Assembly: GCA_050011815.1 (NCBI GenBank)
Contig: JBEKIJ010000021.1
Span: forward strand, 58,835-122,834
Direction: 5' to 3'
DNA: 64,000 bases
Origin: Chersky-840 sp050011815
GTDB taxonomy: Bacteria; Actinomycetota; Acidimicrobiia; Acidimicrobiales; UBA8190
The first letter of the stretch is position 1, and each line of letters opens with the position of its first letter. Below the pieces are notes generated by a model, which searched no databases, was not told the origin of the DNA, and saw only the letters and a program-made list of their open reading frames with translations. This document shows, piece by piece, positions 32,291 to 38,756 of the stretch. The position numbers and the translations under genes are program-made.

Positions 32291-33385
32291 GTGGCGGTCG
32301 AGCGTGTCCTACTGGCGTCTCCCCGCGGCTTCTGTGCCGGAGTCGAAAAGGCGATCAAAGCCCTGGCGTGGATGGTCCGTGTCTTCGAGCCGCCGGTGTA
32401 CTGCTACCACGAGATCGTCCACAACCGGCATGTGGTGGAGCAATTCCGGGCCCGGGGCGTGATCTTCGTCGACGACGTGGACCTGGTGCCCGAGGGGGCT
32501 CCCCTCATGCTCTCGGCGCACGGCTCGGCACCCGAGGTCGTCAGCGCGGCTCGTGATCGGGGGCGGGTCGTGGTTGATGCGGTCTGTCCCCTGGTGACCA
32601 AGGTCCATCACGAGCTGAAGGTGCGGGCCGGGAAGGGCTACACCGTCTTGTACGTCGGGCACGAAGGCCACGAGGAGGCCGTCGGCACCATGGCCGTCGC
32701 GCCCGACTCGGTCCGCCTGGTGCGTTTCGAGGCCGATGTCGACGACGCCGCGGCGGAGATCACTCCGGGTGCCCCGGTGGCGTTGCTGGCCCAGACCACG
32801 CTCAGCCACGACGAATGGTCCGACATCATGAAAAGAGCCCGGGAGCGGTTCCCCGATCTCTGGATGCCCAACCGATCGGACCTGTGCTTCGCCACCACCA
32901 ACCGCCAGGCGGCGCTGAAGGTGATCGCGGCACGATCCGACGCCGTGGTGGTGATCGGCTCGGTGAACTCCTCCAACACCCGGGCTCTCGAAAAGGTGGC
33001 GCGCGCCTCGGGGTGTCCCCTCGTCCTCCGGGTGAACGAGGCCGCGGAGCTTCCCGACGATCTCTCGGGCACGGTGGGGGTCACGGCGGGTGCATCGGCT
33101 CCCGACGAGCTGGTGGAGGCGGTGGTGGCCCGGCTGGCGCCGGTCGACGGCGTCGAAGAGGTCCACGTCACCGACGAGGACGAGTACTTCCCTCCACCCC
33201 CCGAGCTGCGCGACCTGCTCCGGGGGCTGGCCGCCGCGGTGGCGGTCGGCCTCGCCGCGCCGGCTCCGACCGACATGGGCCGGACCGGGGCCAGGACGTC
33301 ATCGGCCGGATCGCTCGAGGTGGATGGTGCCGCTCGCGACCGGCAGATCTCCGCCGCCGACGTCCTGGCACAATTGGCTCGGTAG
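32291..33385 (+). CDS. ispH: 4-hydroxy-3-methylbut-2-enyl diphosphate reductase
   Basis: A 364-residue IspH, the last enzyme of the MEP isoprenoid pathway, reducing HMBPP to IPP and DMAPP. The three [4Fe-4S] Cys are in PRGFCAGVEKA, DAVCPLVTKVH and SDLCFATTNRQ. The catalytic Glu lies in QTTLSHDE-type surroundings, and the SVNSSNTRALEKVA motif is present. The C-terminus carries about 50 extra residues, low-complexity and absent in most homologues. The start is GTG 32291, leaderless. It is divergent from the DUF512-der operon, whereas it is often in the same orientation as plsC/cmk. Confidence 0.95.
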   Translation: MAVERVLLASPRGFCAGVEKAIKALAWMVRVFEPPVYCYHEIVHNRHVVEQFRARGVIFVDDVDLVPEGAPLMLSAHGSAPEVVSAARDRGRVVVDAVCPLVTKVHHELKVRAGKGYTVLYVGHEGHEEAVGTMAVAPDSVRLVRFEADVDDAAAEITPGAPVALLAQTTLSHDEWSDIMKRARERFPDLWMPNRSDLCFATTNRQAALKVIAARSDAVVVIGSVNSSNTRALEKVARASGCPLVLRVNEAAELPDDLSGTVGVTAGASAPDELVEAVVARLAPVDGVEEVHVTDEDEYFPPPPELRDLLRGLAAAVAVGLAAPAPTDMGRTGARTSSAGSLEVDGAARDRQISAADVLAQLAR

Positions 33386-33420
33386 CGCGTCACCGTGTCG
33401 AGGGGATGTCGGGTGCGCCA

Positions 33421-35535
33421 TCACGCCAGACCGAGCGACCGATCGAGGACGAGCCAGAGATAGCGGGCATACGTCTCGGTCACGTGCTGACTGTCCATGT
33501 ACACGATGTATCGACCCACGATCGGAGTGCACGTCGAAGAACAGAACCAAGGCGTGGTGTCGATATAGCGCCCCCCGGCCTCTTGCACAGCTGCTTTTTC
33601 AACGCCGATATACCCCGAGACGACGTCGGCGGCCGGGGCGGCACACGCTTGCACGTCGTGGGGATGTGCCGAAAGACAATCCGGGATGTTCTGGGGCATC
33701 ACCGGGATGTTTCCCAACACCACCTTCTCGATGTTCGGGACCTTGATGGCGTCGAGTAGTGCCACGAGCCCTTGCTGCCATTGCTGGCCCGAGAAGTGTT
33801 GCGCCGGCAATCCGTGCAGGGAAGGTTGATAGTAGAACCCTCCATCCTCCTGGCTGACGATGAGCACCTTCGGTCTGTGGGTGTTGATCCAGTGCTCTGC
33901 CCATGTGTGCCACTTGTCGCAGTTCGCATAGGGCCCGTCGATCTGTTGCCAGCCCGGAGGGTTGATGACCGTCACCGGTTCTGCAGGGCAGTACTCCTTG
34001 GAGAGCACCACCAGGGTCAGGTCCGATTTCCGTGCGATGAGGGTCAAGGCCGACACCCACATCTGGGCGTGGGAGTCCCCGTAGACAACCATGAGGCCCT
34101 TGGTCTTCCGGGTGCCCTTGCAGATCTTGGTGATGGTCCGCTCCACGAACGATTGGCAGTGGACACCCAGATAGTGCGCGGCGAACACCGAGTCGTTGGC
34201 GGCCTGTGTCGGTGACATCGACTTGGAGACAGAGGTGATCCGGGTCGCGGCTGCCACCTGGCGGAGCACGACCTGTTCGTTGGCTGCGGGGGTGACCGGT
34301 GGGTTGTTCGCCCCGGTGGGTTGCTGGGTCTGGATGGCGATGACCAGGGAGAGCGCGATGACCGTGGTGACAACGAGAGTCATCCCGATGAGGACGGTCC
34401 TTCTCGACGGCAATCGCCAGTGGCGGATCGGGTTCTCGACCAGGGCGTAGGTGACCATCGAGGCCGCCATGGCCACCAGGAGCAGAAGAAGGTTCTCACC
34501 GAGAGGGAGACTGGTCTTCTGCACCCGTTCGGCCGCGATGATCAGGATCGGCCAGTGCCACAGGTAGAGCGAGTACGAACGTCTCCCCAACCACTGGAAC
34601 GGTCGGAGTCCGAGAAGGGCCTCGACGCCGGACCGTGGCACGGCGGCGCCACCCACGAGGATCGACGCCGCGCCGACGACCGGGACCGCAACTAAGGACC
34701 CGGGATAGGCGGTGAGCGAGGTGAAGGTGCATGCGGAATAGGCGATGGCGCCGAGCCCGGCCCAGGTGAGCGCGGCCGCGATGTGGCGAGGCAACCCCTT
34801 CAACCATGACGTCCCCACGGCCACCAACGCGCCGAGGGCGAGCTCCCAGGCACGAGTGAAGGGGGAAAAGTAGGCAGATATGGGAGTCGTGGCCGTCGAG
34901 GCGATCGAGAGCCAGTACGACGCCACGATGATGACGCTGAGGACGGCGGTCATGCGGACCCGAAGTGAGAGACCGCTCCTCACCCCGGCCACGAGCAGGA
35001 ACAGGGTCGGGTAGACGACGTAGAACTGCTCTTCGACCGACAAGGACCAGTAGTTCTGCAAGGGTGACGGGGGCCGAGAGGCAAGCAGATAGTTCGTCCC
35101 CGACGCCGCGAAGTGGAAGTTGGAGAGAAACGCTGCCGCCCAACGGCCGTCGTCGGCGATGGTGTTTCCCGTCACCACTCCGAGCACGGCGTAGGCGGAC
35201 ACCACGGCGCAGAGCATCACCAGTGTCGCCGCCGGGAGGATCCGCCGGCACCGCCGGGCGTAGAAGTCGAGGATCGAAGTGCGGCCCGTCCCCTGGCGCT
35301 CCCTGAGCAACAGACCGGTGATCACGAACCCCGAGATCACAAAAAAGACGTCGACACCGACGTACCCACCGGTGAGGTGGGGAACCCCAGCATGAAAGAG
35401 CACGACGAGGAGGACGGCCAGGGCCCGAAGGCCCTCGACATCGGGCCGAAAGCGTCGGTCGTCAGGGGCGGTCCCGGCCTCCTCGCCCGAGTCCAAGAAG
35501 CGCTGATCAACTACCAACGCGTCCTCACTTGGCAA
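33421..35535 (-). CDS. Acyltransferase 3 with SGNH domain (OafA/YrhL-like)
   Basis: A 704-residue two-part enzyme. Residues to about 400 form the ten-helix Acyl_transf_3 domain (RPDVEGLRALAVLLVVLFHA, YVGVDVFFVISGFVI, SLSVEEQFYVVYP). A periplasmic SGNH domain follows with the block-I Ser (VVYGDSHAQMW) and the D-x-x-H block (MDSQHVTETYARYL). Such enzymes acetylate or otherwise acylate surface glycans, peptidoglycan or exopolysaccharide. The start is at 35535. It is the first gene of an accessory block between ispH and plsC; the divergent neighbour is an MFS exporter. Confidence 0.9.
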   Translation of the reverse strand: MPSEDALVVDQRFLDSGEEAGTAPDDRRFRPDVEGLRALAVLLVVLFHAGVPHLTGGYVGVDVFFVISGFVITGLLLRERQGTGRTSILDFYARRCRRILPAATLVMLCAVVSAYAVLGVVTGNTIADDGRWAAAFLSNFHFAASGTNYLLASRPPSPLQNYWSLSVEEQFYVVYPTLFLLVAGVRSGLSLRVRMTAVLSVIIVASYWLSIASTATTPISAYFSPFTRAWELALGALVAVGTSWLKGLPRHIAAALTWAGLGAIAYSACTFTSLTAYPGSLVAVPVVGAASILVGGAAVPRSGVEALLGLRPFQWLGRRSYSLYLWHWPILIIAAERVQKTSLPLGENLLLLLVAMAASMVTYALVENPIRHWRLPSRRTVLIGMTLVVTTVIALSLVIAIQTQQPTGANNPPVTPAANEQVVLRQVAAATRITSVSKSMSPTQAANDSVFAAHYLGVHCQSFVERTITKICKGTRKTKGLMVVYGDSHAQMWVSALTLIARKSDLTLVVLSKEYCPAEPVTVINPPGWQQIDGPYANCDKWHTWAEHWINTHRPKVLIVSQEDGGFYYQPSLHGLPAQHFSGQQWQQGLVALLDAIKVPNIEKVVLGNIPVMPQNIPDCLSAHPHDVQACAAPAADVVSGYIGVEKAAVQEAGGRYIDTTPWFCSSTCTPIVGRYIVYMDSQHVTETYARYLWLVLDRSLGLA

Positions 35536-35693
35536 GGCTCCCGATTCCGTCGGCGCAGGGTATGTCGGACATTGTGCCCCCCGGGGCGTCTTGCAACCCT
35601 ATCGATCGCTCCCCTCACCATGAGGTCGCAAACGGTGAGGTGGTGCATCGTCTCGGCGCGCGCGTCGTGAGGTCCTCGTGCAGCATGACGGCC

Positions 35694-35699
35694 TAATCT
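35694..35699 (+). promoter_or_regulatory. -10 element TAATCT upstream of leader ORF
   Basis: TAATCT lies 8 bases before ATG 35708, which starts a 13-codon reading frame. The spacing matches the leaderless promoters of this window, so the transcript would begin at that ATG and not at the transporter start. Confidence 0.45.
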
Positions 35700-35707
35700 G
35701 GGTGCGA

Positions 35708-35749
35708 ATGTCCACGTGTGCGCCATCGAACGAGTTGTCGGCGGGGTGA
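35708..35749 (+). CDS. Possible 13-residue leader peptide overlapping MFS start
   Basis: ATG 35708 opens MSTCAPSNELSAG and stops at TGA 35747-35749. The transporter GTG at 35746 shares the bases GTGA, a 4-base overlap of the kind used for translational coupling. The peptide is not like a known ribosome-stalling leader. It is only supported by position, frame and the -10 spacing. Confidence 0.35.
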   Translation: MSTCAPSNELSAG

Positions 35750-37266
35750 GCGCTTCCACCGACCCCGTCGAGCTCAGGCTGTCGAGCGGCCCGGGGCGTT
35801 GGGTGCTGACCGCCATGGTGCTCGGGTCGGCGATGACGGCCATCGACTCCACGGTGGTGGGCATCGCCCTGCCCGCCATCGGGCGAAATTTCTCCTTGTC
35901 GGTCTCGAGCTTGCAGTGGGTCGTGACGGCGTATCTCATCTCTCTGGCCGGACTGCTGTTGGTGGGAGGGGCCCTCGGCGACCGTTACGGTCGCCGTCGG
36001 ATCTTCGTCATCGGCGTGGTGTGGTTCGCGCTGTCGTCACTGGTGTGTGCCCTCGCCCCCGACGCCGGGTCGCTCATCGCGGGCCGGGCCTTGCAGGGCA
36101 TCGGGGGTGCCCTCCTCACCCCGGGGTCTCTCGCCATTCTCCAGGCTTCGTTCGCCCCCGACGACCGGCCCCGTGCCATCGGCGCCTGGTCGGGCCTGGG
36201 TGGCGTCGCCACCGCCATCGGTCCATTCGTCGGCGGCTCTCTGATCAGCGCCGTGTCGTGGCGCCTCATCTTCCTCATCAACCTTCCGCTGGCAGTCGTG
36301 GTCGTGACCGTCGCCACCCGCCACGTCCCCGAGACGCGCGATCCCAACGCGGCGGGGCCGGTCGACGTGCTCGGCGCCGTGCTCGTGACTCTCGGCCTCG
36401 TGGGGTTGGCGACGGCGCTCATCGAGGCACCCGACGACGGATGGTCGTCCCCCGTGGTGGTGGCGATGCTGGCCGGTTCCGCCGCCGCCTTCGCCGCCTT
36501 CGTGGTGGCGGAGGGTCGTGAGCGCTTCCCCATGCTGCCGCTGGGCATCTTCGGGTCCCGGCAGTTCAGCGCCACCAACGCCGTGACCTTCGTGGTCTAT
36601 GCCGCACTGGGTGGTGCGCTGTTCCTCCTCCCCGTCCAACTCATCGAGGTGGCGCACTACTCCCCGCTCGAAGCCGGGAGCTCGCTTCTCCCCCTCACCG
36701 CGATGATGTTGGCCTTCTCGGCCCGCTCCGGCGCCCTGGCGGTACGGCTGGGACCCCGTCTGCAGATGGCGGTCGGTCCGGTGGTGGTGGGTGTCGGGAT
36801 GGTGCTGCTGCGGCTGATCGGCCCTGGCGGCGACTACCTGACCGAGGTCCTGCCCGGGGTGCTCGTCCTCGCCCTCGGCCTCGTGATCACGGTGGCGCCG
36901 CTCACCTCCACGGCGCTGTCCTCGGCTCCGGTCGAGCACGCCGGGGTGGCCTCGGCGGTCAACAACGACGTGGCCCGCGCCGGCGGCCTGATCGCCGTGG
37001 CGGTCCTCCCGGCCTTGTCGGGCCTGAGCGGGCACAGCTACATGCATCCCGGAGAGCTCGAGGTGGGGTTCCGCCACGCCGTGGTCATCGCCGGAGTGGC
37101 CGCCGCCATCGGGGGTCTGCTCGCCGGGGCGTTGATCCGCAACCCCACCGCCACGCTCCCCCCCGGGGACGGGGTCGGGGCCCCCGGCGGCGTCGGGGTG
37201 TGCTGTCCGCTCGAGGCCACACCGCTCCGACGGGCCGGGCCCGAGGCGGTCGGCACCAACCTGTGA
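35746..37266 (+). CDS. MFS drug-exporter-like transporter (EmrB/QacA type)
   Basis: About 506 residues with 14 predicted membrane helices, DHA2-type. Motif A is GALGDRYGRRRIF and motif C-like is GGVATAIGPFVGGSLI. Motif D1 (MTAIDSTVVGIALPAI) is near the N-terminus. It probably exports small hydrophobic compounds by proton antiport. I chose GTG 35746 because of the 4-base coupling with the leader peptide; GTG 35716 in the same frame is an alternative that adds 10 residues. A second DHA2-type gene is at the right edge of the window. Confidence 0.88.
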   Translation: MSASTDPVELRLSSGPGRWVLTAMVLGSAMTAIDSTVVGIALPAIGRNFSLSVSSLQWVVTAYLISLAGLLLVGGALGDRYGRRRIFVIGVVWFALSSLVCALAPDAGSLIAGRALQGIGGALLTPGSLAILQASFAPDDRPRAIGAWSGLGGVATAIGPFVGGSLISAVSWRLIFLINLPLAVVVVTVATRHVPETRDPNAAGPVDVLGAVLVTLGLVGLATALIEAPDDGWSSPVVVAMLAGSAAAFAAFVVAEGRERFPMLPLGIFGSRQFSATNAVTFVVYAALGGALFLLPVQLIEVAHYSPLEAGSSLLPLTAMMLAFSARSGALAVRLGPRLQMAVGPVVVGVGMVLLRLIGPGGDYLTEVLPGVLVLALGLVITVAPLTSTALSSAPVEHAGVASAVNNDVARAGGLIAVAVLPALSGLSGHSYMHPGELEVGFRHAVVIAGVAAAIGGLLAGALIRNPTATLPPGDGVGAPGGVGVCCPLEATPLRRAGPEAVGTNL

Positions 37267-37336
37267 GGTATCTGAGGAACCGGGCCGCCACCGCCCGTCC
37301 ACGGCGCCAGTGGGCCTGGGGTGCGAGAATGGCCCC

Positions 37337-37909
37337 ATGAGCACGACCACGAAGACCACCACCCCGACCAGCTTCCGGCGGATGGACGAGTCCACCGCCG
37401 AGCAGTGGGCCGAGATCGGCGCCCAGACGGCGGAGCGCCAGGCCCGCGTCGCCACCCAGGTGCTCGGCATGCTCGAAGCCCTCGGTGACATCACCGACGG
37501 CTTCGCCGTCGACCAGCTGCGTCACTCCCTGCAGACCGCCACCCGGGCCGAGGAGTCCGGGGCCGATCCGGAGATGGTGGTCGCCGCGCTGTGCCACGAC
37601 ATCGGCAAGTACATCTCGGTGCCGAACCACCCGCGCATCGCGGCAGAGATCCTGCGCCCCTATGTGCGCGACGAGATCTTCCATGTGATCGTGACGCACC
37701 AGGACTTCCAGGGCCGCCACTACTACCACCACTTCGGTGGGGATCCCGCCGCCCGCGAGCAGTACCGGGCCGAACCATGGTTCGCCCTGGGCGAGCGCTT
37801 CGCCGATGAATGGGACCAGACGAGCTTCGACCCCGATTACCCGACCCAGCCCCTGGCCCATTTCGAGCCGCTGGTTCGCGACGTTTTCTCCCGGCCCCAC
37901 AGTTTCTAG
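37337..37909 (+). CDS. HD-domain protein, PhnZ/MIOX-like
   Basis: A 190-residue HD-superfamily protein. The metal ligands are in QLRHSLQTATRA and CHDIGKYISV, and a downstream His cluster is VIVTHQDFQGRHYYHHFGG. The extra His/Tyr cluster resembles the diiron HD oxygenases (PhnZ and myo-inositol oxygenase) more than phosphohydrolases, but the assignment is by motif only. ATG 37337; the open frame reaches 37310. It is 2 bases before the glycosyltransferase gene. Its substrate is unknown. Confidence 0.75.
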   Translation: MSTTTKTTTPTSFRRMDESTAEQWAEIGAQTAERQARVATQVLGMLEALGDITDGFAVDQLRHSLQTATRAEESGADPEMVVAALCHDIGKYISVPNHPRIAAEILRPYVRDEIFHVIVTHQDFQGRHYYHHFGGDPAAREQYRAEPWFALGERFADEWDQTSFDPDYPTQPLAHFEPLVRDVFSRPHSF

Positions 37910-37911
37910 TG

Positions 37912-38730
37912 GTGTCTTCGCTCCTGCGGTCGCGTTCGCGCGCCCGGGCCCGTGAGCTGCGTCACAAGGACTCCATGCGCCGGCTCGTCATGGAGCTCGG
38001 CCAACAGGACTTTCGGCGCCGTCACGGCACCGCCGAGTTCTCTCCGGTCCTCGTGCTCATCGCGTCCTATCTCGAAGCCGACAACATCGGCGCCGTGCTC
38101 AAGGCCGTTCCTTCCGAGGTGGGAGGGTTGGCGGTCTCGACGCTCGTCGTCGTGGACGGCGGAGACGACGGCACCGACGACATCGTCGCCGCCCAGGGGG
38201 CATACTGCGCCGTCCTGCCGGTCAACATGGGCCAGGGGGTGGCGCTGCGCCTCGGCTACGAGCTCGCCGCCGCCCATGGCGCCCGGTACGTGGTCACCCT
38301 CGATGCCGACGGTCAGAACGATCCCACCGAGATCCCGGGCTTCCTGGTACCGCTGCTGGCGGGGACGGCGGACTTCGTCATCGGCAGCAGACGTCTGGGT
38401 ACCGACGAGACCACCGACAAGGTCCGGATGGCCGGCGTCGTCTTCTTCGCCACGGTCATCAACGCCCTGACCGGCCAGCACATCTCCGACACCTCCAACG
38501 GGTTCAGGGCCCTGCGGATCGAGGTGTTGAAGGATGTGACGCTCGAGCAGGACCAGTACCAGACCGCAGAGCTCATCATCAGTGCGGCGACGCGCGGGTG
38601 GCGGATCACCGACTGCCCCGTCGTGTGGCACTTGCGCGCCTCGGGTGAGTCCAAGAAGGGCCACAATGCCTTCTTCGGCCTGCAGTACGCGCGGGTGATC
38701 GTGCGCACCTGGCTGCGCGACCGCAGGTGA
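37912..38730 (+). CDS. Family 2 glycosyltransferase
   Basis: About 272 residues. VLVLIASYLEADNIGAVL and STLVVVDGGDDGTDD form the nucleotide-sugar-binding fold and LDADGQNDPTEI supplies the DXD metal site. ISDTSNGFRALR is typical of polyprenyl-phosphate glycosyltransferases (dolichol-P-mannose synthase-like). It lacks the membrane helices of GtrB-type members. GTG 37912 (or 37909, overlapping the HD stop) is the likely start. It is probably co-transcribed with the HD gene and the YfhO-like gene. Confidence 0.88.
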   Translation: MSSLLRSRSRARARELRHKDSMRRLVMELGQQDFRRRHGTAEFSPVLVLIASYLEADNIGAVLKAVPSEVGGLAVSTLVVVDGGDDGTDDIVAAQGAYCAVLPVNMGQGVALRLGYELAAAHGARYVVTLDADGQNDPTEIPGFLVPLLAGTADFVIGSRRLGTDETTDKVRMAGVVFFATVINALTGQHISDTSNGFRALRIEVLKDVTLEQDQYQTAELIISAATRGWRITDCPVVWHLRASGESKKGHNAFFGLQYARVIVRTWLRDRR

Positions 38731-38756
38731 CCTGACCCCGCCGGGGAGCGGTCCCG

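Noticed and set aside
37771..37784. CGAAC-CATG-GTTCG palindrome resembling a LexA box
   Set aside because: It lies inside the HD-domain coding region, far from any promoter, and is explained by codons for AEPWFA. Position argues against SOS function, unlike the site at 60749.
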